From Asterella californica (taxonomy: Eukaryota > Streptophyta > Marchantiopsida > Marchantiales > Aytoniaceae): a stretch of 64,000 nt of DNA. This document shows, one piece after another, positions 12,109 through 25,565 of this stretch. The notes under the pieces are model-generated. The model ran no database searches, was not told the origin of the DNA, and saw only the letters and a list, made by a program, of their open reading frames with translations. The number at the start of each line of letters is the position of its first letter. Position 1 is the stretch's first letter. Location of the stretch: contig JAYKYS010000004.1 of the NCBI GenBank assembly GCA_036924285.1, positions 22,972,001 through 23,036,000 on the forward strand, written 5' to 3'. A program made the translations under genes and the position numbers.

Positions 12109-14816
12109 GATCTATACCAGACGGTGAATGCTGAGAGCAAACTGCCTGAAACGAGTCGAAAGAAACAAAGTCATCGTTCTCAGAAGATTTCCTACAAACT
12201 TCTTCTGACATAACTGAAAGAATTGGAAGCAGAATGCAAGCGCAAGTCGAAACACTTCCCTGAGATGGATCTTATTCGTGGTCGGAAATGACGGCATTCT
12301 CGTCACAGAGTTCCATGCATTAGACAGCAGAAATGCACGTTGACGCGTAGAGGAGAAAGTTGTAACAGATGCGATGAAAACAGCGGTCAATTTTGTCGGT
12401 CGTATCGTATCATCTTATCGCGAAATGGTCCTTTCGCTGCTCCCATCTCGTGGCTTGGTAGGCGGTCACAGGAAGGACAAAGAACCTCGAGCAAGTGTCC
12501 AGGCGACAGATAGAACTTTTTGCAGGTTTCTCCTGCAAACAGCGGTATGTCCCACGCGAAATATAACGTGCAACCAAAGATGCCGACGAAGCACGGGCGC
12601 GGTACGTCGAAAGACGAACGTAGAAGTAGCGAGAATTTGAATAAACGGACTTTTTTGCTCCCGCGATGCGTCTGCTAAGAACAATACATTACAATAATAC
12701 AGAAGAAAGAAAAACCGCTGCCTACGGCGAAATCCGCGGTGGCCAACGGGTCCGCAGGTTTTTACTTTACGGTTTCCTCACCTCCACGTTGCCTGTACTA
12801 GGCCGTGGGGGAGGATATTAACATACAACCTCTCAAACAAAGAACATTAAAAACGATACTCATTTCACCATTTGGTGTTACACGATAAAGCTTATCGAAT
12901 TAGAAAAGAAACACAGTTTAATTCTATCCTAAATTCATACAGGATGTGACATAACACGACACCGTCTATATTTTGACAATGGAAAGCTCCATTCATCTAT
13001 CTTCGTCCTTATTTGCATTTGAAAAAAACAAGTTAAAGAAAAATTCTTTGAAATGAAGATAGATTTACCAGAATTTTAATTACCATTTAGTACTGGAGAC
13101 TTTATGTATTGTTTAATTGATGTACTGATAATTTTTATCTGAGATAATACATAAGAGAAACAAAGAAGTATCGATGAGATACATTTCATTTAACTCTCTT
13201 CAAGAAGACTTTTTATCTCTCTAAAAGTCTTCATTTTCAATTCAGCCACATTTGAATCTTTAATTGCTTATAAGGTCATGAGGGGTTAGAGCCATCACTC
13301 ATTTTTGAAACTTTATTTATTTAATATCTTTACCTATATGATACATTAGAGCCACTCAAAACCTTTCTCCCGTAACAAAAATTACAGAATGCAGATGAGA
13401 AGACATAAGTCCAAAATGTCAAGCTTTCTCAAGGACTACAGAACTTCCGTAATCATCTGATTCAATTAAACATCTATAGTCATCTGATACAATTGTTCTC
13501 AACGGTGTTCGAGAGATCTCATTTACGGGCATACTCTGCATAGGTCTAGTGACCTATGAGAAATATGAGATGGTACGTGAAATTTACAGAAAATCCTTGA
13601 AAAATAAATTATGGAAGTTATGAAAATCCTTTACAACCAAAGTTTGAATGGCCCAGTTAGAGTCATGAAAAAAATTTTGATTAGTAATTATATTTCATAT
13701 GAAGTTTTCAGAACACTTTTCTATTTCTCAATGATCCGAAATGCGAATCGAATGTCAAATTTTGAGCTATTTTACTAAAAATAAGTTAAAAAAACAGGTT
13801 TTACTATGAATATATATATATATATATATATATATCAAGTCATACATCGCAATAAACTAGACTTTTTAATTCCAAAAGATTAGCAATACAACTAGGAAGA
13901 CGTTTAAACATTGTAGCACTTTAACACTAAACGTGACTACTTCAAGCGAAGAGTATCATTTCCATTCTTTTCTTCTCTTTCCTTCTGATTCCGTATCACA
14001 CTTGCGAGGAAGCTATCCATATCTGCCGTTAACTTGCTTACGATTACCCGGTTAAGGGTTTATAATTTTATAATTGTTAGAACTAATTATATAGTACTTG
14101 GCTACTATATAAAGCAAATACTCGCAAACATGTTACCTTGTTAACGGTTATGGTTTAGGTACTATGTTACTTATTAATACATCTGGATATATATATTATT
14201 TTACGGGATAGATTTATAATTAACTGTTACATATTAAATATTCGACCTTCAGATAGACGAGGAGAGTTAAATGAACTAATTCAGCATTTGAAAGAATTTA
14301 ACTTGGATTTTCGAGTGACAGGTGTCTGTGGATGAGTTATTGATTTCGGGGTGACCAATGAGCTAAGTCATCCAGAACAGCTTAGAGTTTCTAACTTGGT
14401 TTAGCTTATAAATGCAGTCACTGAAGAGTCTGACGTTGATCAACAACAGAAGCTTTTAGTGTGATGGAGACTTATTTACAACCGTCTTTTCAGGATGCAA
14501 AAGATGTGCATGGCTTCTTTCTGTCTGAAGCTTAATACGGTATCATGTAGTATCTGAATTTTCACTTTATAACATCCTTTTACTTTTCACTCATATATGC
14601 TCAACGTGTATTATACTGTACAGTAGTTTCTCTTTGTTCATATGTGTTGTTACTCTATTAAACTTTTCTATTTATATCTTATAATATATGAATTATATAT
14701 TTGTTATTGCTTATAACATTTAGATGGTAATGATGTTATAATATTCTTTCTCTATAAATGTTAGGGTCTCGTTACTCTGGAGCCCTTTCAATTATCCAGG
14801 TTCCACTCTATACAGT
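12109..14816. other. Intergenic, AT-rich
   Basis: 12370-12800 is GC-richer, with overlapping short ORFs on both strands and no recognised domain. From 12830 onward the sequence is AT-rich and non-coding. It includes a TA microsatellite near 13809-13835. Confidence 0.4.
13809..13835. repeat. (TA)n microsatellite
   Basis: An uninterrupted run of AT dinucleotides of about 13 units lies in AT-rich intergenic DNA. Confidence 0.9.
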
Positions 14817-15127
14817 GCTTGAGCATACCCCTCTTAGGTTCCTTTAGCTTGATCCTACAGCAGAACCAGTCATTTTATCTTTTGGTTCATCATTTTAATA
14901 ACCTTGATTAAATATCACTGTACTTCAAATAGTTAGAATGTAATTCAAAATAGTTATACAATACATGCTCGGAAATTTAATATGTGCAATCTCACATGTG
15001 AGTACCATCACAAAATGACCGGTTTTACAGGCAACAGCCAGTCAGGGGTGTGATCAAGCCATACATCGTAAGAGGGGTGTGATCAAGCTCAAGGAACCTA
15101 CTGGGGGTGTGATCAAGCAAATTGCTA
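14817..15127. mobile_element. Truncated copy of Mutator-like MITE
   Basis: The right end (about 15030-15127) carries the same array of GGGGTGTGATCAAG motifs as the complete element at 22071-22443. The left end begins inside the terminal inverted repeat, so about 40-50 bp is missing. The internal GAACCAGTCATTTTATC segment also matches the second copy. No target duplication is visible, as expected for a truncated copy. Confidence 0.75.
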
Positions 15128-15823
15128 GAGTGTGGGCGCTAATCTAAACGTATGCCCACGGTGTGATTATCCCCGTATCATAGCCCTTAGCGTAAGACTG
15201 ACGGGTGCAGTTGCTCTAAGGTGAGTATAAACTCCATGGAATATAACTTCTGCCTAAAAAGAGAAAACAATACTTACAAGAGTGAAATCTATTTCGAAGT
15301 ATATCATATCTGGACAGTGTAAGAGTCTTGAGACGAAGCACCTTCGCACAAGCGTAGTTCATTCTTTTAGCTGTTCGGCTCGGTGAAACTGTCTCCTCGC
15401 GTCTGAAGCTCTGCTGTTAGATATCTCGTTGTAGAGATTGAATGTTTGGATCCCGCGACATATTTTCGTGATGTGTTTATCTGTAGTGCCCATCCTTAAA
15501 AGTTTTTGCATATAACCCTTATTTCGAAACGTGAGACACACAAATACAGGTGTCCACTTTTATATATCTCCTTCCAAACCGCGTCGGCGGGTTATATGAA
15601 CTGTCTGAACCAGCAACTGTTATGAATGCCCCAGTCACGGGTTATCAATCTCCACAGTCGAGGACAGACAGTAAGACTATGGAGGTGGAGTACAAACCTG
15701 AACGTGATTCGTAAGGTGCCAAGAGGCGGCCGGCCGAACGAAGATCGGGCTGAAATCTGAGTCATATATATTGTACACACAATGAATTTGGCTAGATACA
15801 ATGGAGAACGAAAACAGCTATAC
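15128..15823. other. Intergenic / 3' flank of U-box gene
   Basis: No gene is supported. The last part before 15824 may be the 3' UTR of the minus-strand U-box gene. Confidence 0.4.
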
Positions 15824-18800
15824 CTAGAAGTATGTAGACTGATTATGCAGGACGTTCAGGTGTGCTAGTATTTTCGCAGCTAAAGGTTTCGTTGTGATAG
15901 AACCTTTTTGAGTGAGGTCAATGAGAGGCATTTGCGCTGCACCGCCATAGGTAACACGGTACTTCTCTATTCGGAATAACTTTTCTAATATCCACACCGC
16001 CTTCTCCTTGGCCCCTGGAGTTCCAACAGTCAACAGTCTTATGATGGGGGTTATTCCCTGAGCGTCTGCTATTGCGTATGCTCCTTTCTCCCACCTTTCA
16101 CCTGTTAGCAGCGTCTTGAGAGCCCCCAGAGAAGCTTCAGCTGCACCGTCCTCCCTCTCTTCTAGTGTCTGTACAAGTGGAACCACAGCCTCCGCTGCCA
16201 TCAAACAAAACGATCCTTTGACTGAACAACGCCCACCATGCACAGTACACCCGTGCTCTAGCCTCGAAGGAATACACCCGAACCAAAAGCACCCGCTGTC
16301 ATTTGAGATGGGGATACTCAGCCTTCTAGAGTAATCTGAAAACTGACTCAGCGCCATGGCTGCACGTTGCTTTGTCAGTGGTGTTCCGGCAACCAAAAGT
16401 TGTACAAGCTTTGAAATCACATCCAGTTCCGCTACCATTTTTAGCAGATGCTCGTCATGTGCTCCAGTAAACCGTAAGAGGGCGGCAACGGTGTTTTCCA
16501 GCAACAGATTGCGGACCAGTCTGGTGGAAGTGCCGGAGTTCTTCACCGTCAAAAGGTTGCAAATGGCCGGTAATGCTTCCGCTTCGAGCAGAACTTGGGT
16601 GAGCTGAGAATCACCGGTAGGTAGACTCGCAAGGATACCCATTGCAGCAGCCCTCTCATCATCTCTAGTTGAGAAGTTCAGAAGCCTTACCAGCGCTTGT
16701 AAGTACGTCGGTCCCAGGTGTTCCGACATTTCCTTGCCGTGTCCATCCCCAGATATGCAATACAACAAGTTTACGGCATGAACTCGTACTTCGACATCAG
16801 CTGCCTCGCAAAACGGCAGTAGAAGTTGGATGGCACCTCCACTTCTGAGCTTGTTTCTGACTGAAATGGCGGAAGGCAGCGTCGACATACCCAGTAAGGC
16901 CCTCAGCAGATGGCTTTGTATTACGGGTCCTGCAAGATTCAGAAGTGATAGGAGCTGATATATCGTATCATCGGATTCCAAAATGTTGCCACTTGAGTCT
17001 ATCTTCGTCTCAGTCGTCGTGCTGGCCCTGGCTATGTTAGCTAAAGTTGCAGCAGCGAGCTCCTTCAAGCTCATGGAAACCGATGTAACTGAAAAGAGCA
17101 ACTGCAGGAGTGGTGGTATCACTTCGGCGCTGATCAAGTAGTCTCTGTTATCGGCAAGAGTTGATAGATTTTGCAGAGCACCCAATGCGGCGGCCCTTGC
17201 CTCCAGCTTACCAGTACTAATCATTTTCACGAGAGGAACTACTGCACCTTCTTTCGCAAGCGCTGCCTTGCCTTCATCTGTGAGGCCCATCCTAGACAGA
17301 GCACTCGCCATTAATATCTTCGTCATATCCGTACCTGCCACACGAATTTACACCGAAGGACTCAGGAGCTATCGTTTTCCAGGTAAAGCCCTGCCAAAAT
17401 CAGGACTACATAAGCTTGTTAGCCAACTGTCTTCGCCCCAAGAACAACAATAACGGACAATAAACTTCTGATACACGCACACTGCATAGGTGGATAGTTA
17501 ATCACATATTAATTCGGTCCTCCCGGAAGGCCTACGGCCTTTCATGAGTGTATTGCTATCTGGGACGTTCCTTCGGTAAGGTAAGCATAACCATTTGTAA
17601 GATCAGCTGCTTTTGTAAACCGATGAACATCCGTAACCCATAACTGGCCAATACTCCCAAGAAGTCTATTAAGTAAACGGAAACTGAGCCTAGCCATCCA
17701 TTCCTCACAGTCAACGAAAACCCTTATCTCCATTAAAGATTTATCCCAGACTATCACAACTCTCAGAATTCTATGTTGTTAAAACTGGGCAAAAATGACG
17801 GAACGTCAAGAATGCCCAAACAGCCAGAGGGTAAGATTGCAATCAGAAAGGACGTTTTCTCAAGGAGCCATATGAGCCACTCAGCTTCTAACAAGGGCTT
17901 CAAAAAACCTCCAAGCTCAAAGGTCACTATACTCCTATTGACCTGGCTCTCAATATCAACAACTTCGACGGGAAAATAGGAGGGCAGACCGGGGGGAGTT
18001 GGATTATAAGCAAGCTAGTGCCGACTATTAGGCAAGGTGCCTTCACGAGGAAACCATAGTAAACCCTAAGCTCCCCAAAAGACCACTCTTTGTCTCCCTG
18101 CATCCAGTATACTGTTCATGGGGATACAAAAGCAGCTCAAGTGTTACCTTCAGTCAATCGTTGGGTCAGCGGCTTAAAGTGGTTAGCTTCAGCCATCTGT
18201 ACCACATTCTGGTCATTGTTCGACAGATTTTTTAGCAACTGCTTTGCATCTTCGACAGCGTGAGGGTTTTCGCTGTTGAGCATAGTTACCAGCAGCAAAA
18301 TGCAACCCTGAACTTTCCCAATTTTCTCGCAGATCTTTGCATTTTTCGAAAGCTCTAACAGTAAGGCCACTGCCTGTCTGCCCTCTCCAACATCCCGGGC
18401 TAGGGACCTCACAACCATCGTTATCGCGCCTGCTTCTGCAACAGATTCCTGATCTCACCAGAAACCATTCGTTGCTCCTCAGTCACCCCCATGCCAGTTA
18501 GCTGCTACGATAGATAAAAGTGTAAATGCAGACAGCCGACAACATCTAGATCTAGACCAAGCAAAAGTACCTTATTATCATCGTTATGAAGACAAATGCT
18601 CTTCAGCGTTGCGAGAGTACTGGATCGGATGTTGCGGGTACCCGTATTCAACAAGTCTACTAATACAGGTATCAAGCCTTCACTAGCTATCCAATAGCGG
18701 TGTTGCGCCTTCTCTTCACTCATTTGGTGAAGCTCCTGTAAAGCATCGAAGACCTCCTGCTCCCTTCCACAGCGCAGTCTGGGACCCAATGCCGCGATAC

Positions 18801-19803
18801 GGATGGCAGTATTTCTTTCTCTCCACTCTTCGATTGATTGGCGTAAAGCTTGATTGGGTTTCACATCCAAATTTTCCAATTCGAGTTTGGTTATAGGGCA
18901 ACTCCGATTTCCTGCTTTGAACCATGTTAGTATTGCACTTCGCTCAAAGGTCTGACCCGACGCGATCTCAACAGGTTCATCCATTACCTCCCTCGTTATT
19001 GGGCAGTAAAAGGACTGCAGTGGTGGAAGCATCCCTCCGCCACCTAAACCCCTCTTCCTCATGTAAATTTCGTTCTTCTCCGTAGCGGTGGTGGCCCCAT
19101 CCGCTCTGCTGAGCAAAGCGATTATCTGCTCAAGCTGCACTGCCTCCGCTTGACTCTTCCGAAGAAAAGCTTCTTCTTTTTCCTTCCTGAACTCGTTCAA
19201 TTCCTGCTTCAAGGCTTGAGGTTCAAAGGACACTCCAACAGCCTTCGCAATCTTCAGAAGTAGGTCATTCGCGAATTCACTGTCTGTTTGTCGCTCCCGA
19301 ATGCCACTATGAATTTTTTCAATGATCTCTTCCTCTGCCACAGCCGCGTGAAACTGAGCCTCTTCCATGGTCTTCATCAACTCCTCGGTTTCTCGGCGAG
19401 TTTCCAACGATACATCTAAAGTGGCCATCGGCAGGAGACTTATACATCGTCCCAATTCTCGAGTCACGTCCTGAATCTGTTTGACGATGGATCTACACTG
19501 CATCAGCAGATAAAATCTACTCTTATTGCTGCATTTATTCATAAGGTCTTTCGCCACCTTCAACTGCTGTTCGATGGCCTCTAAAGCTGCCCTCATGGTG
19601 GGTGTATCACTGACACTCCGCTCCGACAGCTCAAGCAGGATGGGTTGAAGCCTCTCCAAGTAGCTTGAGAGCTCACTGAAACTCTCTCTCTCAATGAGCA
19701 CATCTTTGGCTGCGAGCACGGTCCTCGCTGCCTGCACTAGTAACCTCGCTAGCACCTCAGAGACAGGTGCTAGCACCACATTGCCGACAGCACCCCGGAG
19801 CAT
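15824..19803 (-). CDS. U-box/armadillo-repeat E3 ubiquitin ligase, PUB43/44-like (3 exons)
   Basis: Exons are 19803-18571, 18448-18148 and 17334-15824 on the minus strand. The joins use GT-AG sites and keep frame: 1233 + 301 + 1511 nt, about 1014 aa. An upstream in-frame TTG is not the start; the first ATG is at 19803. The N-terminal 240 residues are helical (UND-like). The U-box (about residues 260-334) contains FYCPITREVMDEPVEIASGQ, the Trp-Phe of ILTWFKAG, and CPITK. It is the E2-binding ubiquitin-ligase module. From about residue 360 to the end there are armadillo repeats. A Cys/His-rich insert (CFWFGC...GCTVHGGRC, exon 3 near 16250) is also known in the PUB43/44 subfamily. In seed plants this group acts in senescence, abscisic-acid and immune signalling; the role here is inferred only by family. 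Intron 1 is 122 bp and intron 2 is 813 bp. Confidence 0.9.
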
Positions 19804-22060
19804 CGCGTCTTGGCTCAACCCAATTCAATTTGACGCTTTCCTCTACCTCTAATCTACGCCCATTGGTTCCCATGATTGCTCTTCGTTAATACCATGACTA
19901 TCGACTCCAGTTGCCACCATCGGCCATCGGTAAATGATCATTCTCATCATAGAGATCATCACAGAGATTATTTTATGTCTGTACGCCCAAACCTTGAATT
20001 ACTTTGACCGCTACTCATTCCCGGAAGGACTTCCTCGTCCTCGTCTTCTTCCCCGAACTTGCTGTCCTCAGGAGTACAGTGCGACCAAACGTTCAACGGC
20101 TTCAACCCAACCAAAGCTGTTGGGGCAAGGCTAACATCAGACTCTTTCTGATGAATCACGTCCTCCAGGATGGACATAACATGTCAAGCTTCTCAGCTCC
20201 AGAAGGCCCTATCGACCGTATTACAGACAAGCTGTTTCCCGTCCTCGATAGTACTGGACGCTCAGACACCACCGCAATTCGTATCATGATACGCTAAAAC
20301 TCATAGTTCCGCCGGCACAAGGCAACAACTTACAAACACAAAAGAACAGAAACCGTAAACAAAACACCCTGTATACTACGCTGAGCTTTCCTCTTACACA
20401 AGTATATCACTGCAGGATCACCTAGTCAAGTTGACCCCGCGGCCAGACCACCCCTGTATGTGTAGGCGCGGTCTCTCAAGATTTGCAGTCACTGCCACCA
20501 CTCTCCTCACATCCTAGTATCCTACTCCTTTCCTAGTTTTTCCACCCGACGCCTGACAATACCGTATCCTTCGCCGTATCACTGCCGTCTCCTCTCTTGT
20601 CAGTGCTGCACTGTACTCGCGTGTCTGTTTTGCGCTAGCTGCTCATTTAGACGTCTGGGTCCCACATCGAAGTCTCCCACTTTCTGAACGATTCATTCAA
20701 CACTCAGCCTGGGCCTCGAGCGCTTCATCGGTCCGTGAGAAACCACAACGGCGAGAGCCCGAGAGACGAGAAAACAAAGTCCAAAGTTAGTGACCCGCAA
20801 CTACCACTTTCAAGCCTAATTGCCCAGGACAGTATTCCCGTACTGTCGGAAAGAGGAGAAACGCCTCGTCTGCTGGGAGTTTTCCTGCTTTGATTAGACC
20901 TGTGCTTGCGCCGTCATTTCATTGAGTAATTATCAACTAGTCCCGGCAGTGCTTCCATTCCCTCGATCAGAGAACCTCGACATCTGGTTGCTTACACTTG
21001 CTTACCCTCCAACTACCTTTCCTCTACATTTAGCTTCACAAACATCAATGCTGACCACGTGCGAGAAACATAATTTTCAACGTTACTCTTTGTGCCATGT
21101 CGCCCTTCAGTTCACGGCTCAATGTCTAAGCGATAATCCTCCTCTTTGGAGCATTGATTGCGGGACGGAAGCGTGCTAATCGGGGCAGGGATTTGCCCGA
21201 GAGGCGTGTAGTAGGTTATGAACAAAGTTGATAACGTTCAAATCAACGAGAGCTATCGTAACCGTATGAATTCGAGTTCAGGAGACACAGTTTGCGTCCA
21301 TCTGCCGTTTGCCTAAGTCTGCGGCCGGAGTGCACGGCCCAAGACTCCAAGGTCATGAAGTTGATAATCAGAGTAGGAATCTGTAGGATACCTCTAAGAG
21401 ATTGAGTGACTGCTAGACAGCGAATGTTCCTATAGTGGTCGTACTATCGTAGGAGGGAGGATGTTTAGGATGTGTAGGAGGGGTTTCTACAGAAGGTGTA
21501 GAGGAACGGCTATGAACTTGTAAGTTCGAAGACGAGTAGCATTTGACTAGTCCAGCTAAACCTTCATAACCAAATTTTGAGTCGATCCTCTAACCTAATC
21601 CCCGGCCAGGTCTTTGCATGCCAAGTCAATGAGGGAATATAACTTGAATTTAGTCCATTTGCTGCAGGCCCGAGACCAACAAAAGCTTGCAGTGCTGGCA
21701 ATTCCGACAGCCTGATTGCGTCTTTCCCAGACAGAAATACTTAGCAAGTTTGCAACTTTATTACAGAACTGTGCTGCCTTTAATGGACCGCTCGGACATT
21801 CGGCATAAATGTTTCGGAGTTTTGGCAACTCTTCTACCGGGATTAGTATAACCTTTGTGAGGTACCGTAATCATGTCGCGAGATCTGCCATATCCATCAA
21901 GAAAACAGATAAACGAACAGTTCTTTTTATTCGTCTGAATAGGGCAAGTCCATATGCGTCAGAAGGTGCGCGATACTACTGTAGCAGAACCATATCACGA
22001 GATCTTACAACAGACCAAAGAACAAAGCTTCTTCTTATGATTAGTAGCGTCCATGTGAGT
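19804..22060. other. Upstream region of U-box gene and intergenic
   Basis: 19804 to about 20700 should contain the 5' UTR and promoter of the minus-strand U-box gene. No confident TATA box is assigned. Short ORFs (for example 21595-21828 minus, 77 aa) are not recognised and may be chance. Confidence 0.35.
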
Positions 22061-22070
22061 CAAGCCTTCT
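22061..22070. repeat. Target-site duplication, left (CAAGCCTTCT)
   Basis: This 10-bp sequence is repeated perfectly at 22444-22453, immediately outside the other end of the MITE. Duplications of 8-11 bp are typical of Mutator-like elements. Confidence 0.85.
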
Positions 22071-22443
22071 CAGAAATTTGCTTGATCACACCCCCAGTAG
22101 GTTCCTTGAGCTTGATCATACCCCTCTTAGGTTCCTTAAGCTTGATCATACCCCTGACGGGTTATTGACAGTAGAACCAGTCATGTTATCTCTTGGTTCA
22201 TCATTTTAGTACTTCCATCCTTGACTAAATATCACTGTAACTCAAAATATTTATTATTAAGCAAAATAGTTAGACTAAACATGCTCGAAAATTTAATATG
22301 TGCAGTCTCACATGTGAGTAACATTACAAAGTGACTGGTTTTACAGGCAACAGCCAGTCAGGGGTGTGATCAAGCCATACATCGTAAGAGGGGTGTGATC
22401 AAGTTCAAGGAACCTACTGGGGGTGTGATCAAGCAAATTGCTG
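22071..22443. mobile_element. Complete Mutator-like MITE with long TIRs
   Basis: The 373-bp non-coding element has ends that are inverted repeats of one another, beginning CAG(A/C)AATTTGCTTGATCAC and extending roughly 90-100 bp. Each arm is itself repetitive, with three GGGGTGTGATCAAG-type units per arm. Perfect 10-bp duplications flank it. There is no transposase ORF, so it is non-autonomous. A truncated relative lies at 14817-15127. Confidence 0.88.
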
Positions 22444-22453
22444 CAAGCCTTCT

Positions 22454-24699
22454 GGCACCAGGTCCAAAAGAATTTCGAAGACGCGACGCAAGTATACGAT
22501 CGGTAGAATTACCAGTTGCGTTCACCCTCGATCGTCAGGATATACATGTGACACTATAAACGTCTCTAGACACTTTTGTTTGAAGTATTTGAGCAGCGTA
22601 AGGAACTACGTCTTCGTCAAATTCGATGTGGGTTTCCGAAATTTATGCGCTCCATACTGGTGAACTTCTGTACCTTTAGACCTCAACATGAGAGCTCGTT
22701 CCTCCTCCACCTCCTCCTCTTGAGAAGGCATCCGTTCTGGTACTACAGCAGTTCAGCTGTTCAAGATTATTCGCCAGATGGGATTAAATGATCCTCCGCA
22801 CATTATTGGCACAAAAGTACCGTGAACGGTTTTAACTCGCGCGCATAGGTTCCAGTCATATGCACCGAAAATCGAAGATCTGGAGGAGGTGAGCCCCGCT
22901 CAACGCATGTGAAGCGGTAAAACACAGGCCATTCGATGGGCTTCTAGCGCCTGGGAGACAGCTGGACGTCCTGGATTCGGTCCGGATATTCCCAACAAAA
23001 CTGGAGCGCGCGGTCTGTACAAGCCTCCTACAAGGTCAAAGCCAACACTTCCGTTCCTTAGATTGTCGCTTACTTCTCGGGCCTCTACTCCTGGGGGTAT
23101 AATCTTCGCTATTTCTCCTCTACCTTATCAGTTTTTAGCTGTACAGTGTAGGGACAGACTGCTCAGGCAATGGTCAACCGCACCACCATATTCCTCCGTA
23201 GTTTCCACAAGACTTGTTCCTCGCCGCCGTTGCTTGCGGGCGCCTATATATCCCAGGAAACAGCCGCCTATGCAACGCCGAACTTCAAGCAGTGCTCGGG
23301 GAGTTTTCTCGCGGAAAAGGGGAACTTTCCGGCAGTAGGGGAAACACATGGAATCTATAATAGTCGTAATATTTAGTAATTACACCGATCTTTTTCCGGG
23401 AATTGCCCGGAGATTTGGTCCCACACCATTTTTAAAAGCCCGGAAGCGACAACACTAATGACCGGATGTCCACGAGCATTGCGCCGGAGTTGCATTTTGC
23501 ACGTTACTCGGCGGTTAACGTGGTTAGTCGCTAAGCGTACATCGTTCTACCTTTCCCGCAGTAATTTCTATTTGCCCATGCATCTCGGAGGTGCGTGGTC
23601 CGTGTACGGTAGGTGCCACTTGTCCAGGAATCTGACGGCGCGTCCAAGTTGGCAACATATCTAGTCACCATGCTTCGGCAATCGGGGTTAGCGTCTGAGC
23701 ACAGAATCATCTGACCTGGGTTGGGACACAAGTCAGATGAGTCAGATGTGGAGTGCGGGAGTGCTGGATGAGTAGTGAGTGGGGGGAGCTTGTGTTTTTG
23801 TTAAATTTAGGGTTTCTTATAACGTTTTCTATATGTATTCATTCAATATAATTTATATTTTTTAACTATTCATTCCTAACACAATCTAAGGGCATGTCTA
23901 GCATCTATTCTCAATGTAAGAGAAAAAGAGTGAAAGAGACAAGATGGATGTTGATCAAGTGAAGAGAAATCTAAAATAAAAGATGTATGTAACGTAACCA
24001 AACTCAATCTCCAGATATATCAAATGGAGATATGACTGAAGAGGAGAGAGAAATCAATGATGGAGAAACTATGGACGAAGTGGTATAATGAAACTGAGTA
24101 ACAACCAAAGATGGACATCTCAGTTCAGCACCCGTACAAGCACGAACATGATTGGTGTTAGACCCACCCGTCGTAAATAAAAGATCACAAAATAAACAAA
24201 GGATATGAAGTACGTGTCTCTGAGCAAAAGATCCTCGGGTGCTAATAGGACCAGGAGTCATAATAGTCTCCAAAGCCAAAGTTGTGGACATAGACTTAAA
24301 TCATATCGATCTCACTAAACTAATAAATGAAACATAAAAAATAACGTGAGATAAAAATCTAAACAACTAAACATAATAGTATAACAAAAATATAAAAATT
24401 CTCATACATTTAAGAGAACATAACATACATGCATCAAGCTCACTATGCATAACAACAAAAATTAATAATTAAAAAACAAATGAGAAAAAAATAGAAAAAT
24501 ATGAACTATATTCTTGATTAACAGATATCGACATGCGCTCATCGACCGTCTTCACTCTCGTCTCGACACGCCTCGACTCCATCTCCATGATAAAGAAAAA
24601 ACTCACTTCGTATACTGTAAAAAAGAATGAAGAAGATTAAAAACTAAAAAGTAAAAAAACTGAATTTAAAATCAACAAAAAACTAAAAAATTAATCAAA
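22454..24699. other. Intergenic, no supported gene
   Basis: 22460-23740 has moderate GC with short overlapping ORFs on both strands and no known domains. 23760-24690 is AT-rich. The minus ORF at 24004-24291 (95 aa) is not recognised. Confidence 0.35.
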
Positions 24700-25043
24700 A
24701 TGATCTTAGATATTTTGGTTGCAAATTCTTTTGATGAGTATGTTCGATATCTATATTTTCTATTTTTTAGATGGTGTTTGAGATATGACCAGGGAGGAAA
24801 GTCATGTCAGCGTGAGATTTTATCTCAACTCCGTGGATTCATACGTGGTGATTGGGAGTATCTACATAGAGACTTCTTGGACAGTTTGTCAGACAGAGAT
24901 GTAGATCATACAGTTTCTCCAGAAGTAGAGATCGTGGATTCGGAGGAGGTTCTGGAGAAAAGAGGACTCAGACGTTATCTACTACTTGGTTGAGTTGGAG
25001 GGCTCAGTCGTGCTGATCGAGCTTTACATCCATTGGTGGTGGC
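24700..25043 (+). pseudogene. LINE retrotransposon fragment, upstream half
   Basis: ORF 24700-24993 and the following bases read as the segment upstream of the reverse transcriptase in a non-LTR retrotransposon. Near the end the frame reads LSRADRALHPLVVA. It continues in register across the LTR-element insertion at 34674 as APPTHDTILERY. The left flank ends in TGGC, which is duplicated at 34674-34677. Frame breaks show decay. Confidence 0.6.
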
Positions 25044-25149
25044 TGTCGTGCGCATACACCTCGCTACACAACATACATCGCTGTCAGAGATACACCACAC
25101 ATACACATAACACATGGACGATGTCATACACATACACAAGTGTACCACA
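25044..25149 (-). repeat. 106-bp direct repeat, copy 1 (outer end of left LTR)
   Basis: It begins TGTCGTGCGC and ends GTGTACCACA, rich in ACACATAC-like short repeats. It is repeated at 25447-25552 with two or three differences. No counterpart is found at the right end of the element. Confidence 0.85.
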
Positions 25150-25150
25150 A

Positions 25151-25444
25151 TAATCTGAATAGAGAAATTACCATCTCCAACACTACAACACTGATTACTC
25201 ACAAATGGTCAAGCCAAACCCACTCTAAACGCGAAGAGAATCCGGGTTACACTCAACTAGACTATCCACCATAGCCTGGAGCTTGAAGGCTCAACTCAAA
25301 GAACTAAGGTCTCCAAGCCCTACCTGCGAAGTTTACCTCTAGTGGACTCTCCCACCAACTCGCCCTAACGGCACTAACGGCCTTACCCGGATGCGCCACT
25401 TCGCACTCGCTCAACCTAGCCGAGGTGCCCAAACTGACGTTACA
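25151..25444 (-). repeat. LTR core block, left (3' LTR)
   Basis: This block of about 290 bp is nearly identical to 34382-34673, in the same orientation, 9.23 kb apart. With the preceding 106-bp repeat it gives a candidate 401-bp LTR, 25044-25444, with TG...CA ends. Confidence 0.75.
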
Positions 25445-25446
25445 GC

Positions 25447-25552
25447 TGTCGTGCGCATACACATCGCTACACAACATACATCGCTGTCAGAGGTACACCA
25501 CACATACACATAACACATGGACGATGTCATACACATACACAAGTGTACCACA
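25447..25552 (-). repeat. 106-bp direct repeat, copy 2, next to polypurine tract
   Basis: Near-identical to 25044-25149. On the minus strand it starts TGTGGTACAC directly after a G-rich polypurine tract, as an LTR should. It may be a partial tandem LTR or the real 3' LTR border. Confidence 0.8.
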
Positions 25553-25565
25553 ATCGCCCCCCTAA
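25553..25565 (-). promoter_or_regulatory. Candidate polypurine tract
   Basis: The minus strand reads TTAGGGGGGCGAT immediately upstream of TGTGGTAC. A purine-rich tract here primes plus-strand DNA synthesis in LTR elements. Confidence 0.55.

Noticed and set aside
16220..16310. Cys-rich segment in the U-box protein as a novel inserted domain
   Set aside because: A similar Cys/His insert is, as far as I recall, normal for the PUB43/44 subfamily.
19804..19818. U-box protein starting at 19818
   Set aside because: That codon is TTG. The first ATG in frame is at 19803.
25553..25565. Calling 25447-25552 the definitive 3' LTR
   Set aside because: It fits the polypurine tract, but its sequence is absent from the right end, and the outer borders at 25044/34673 are better supported.
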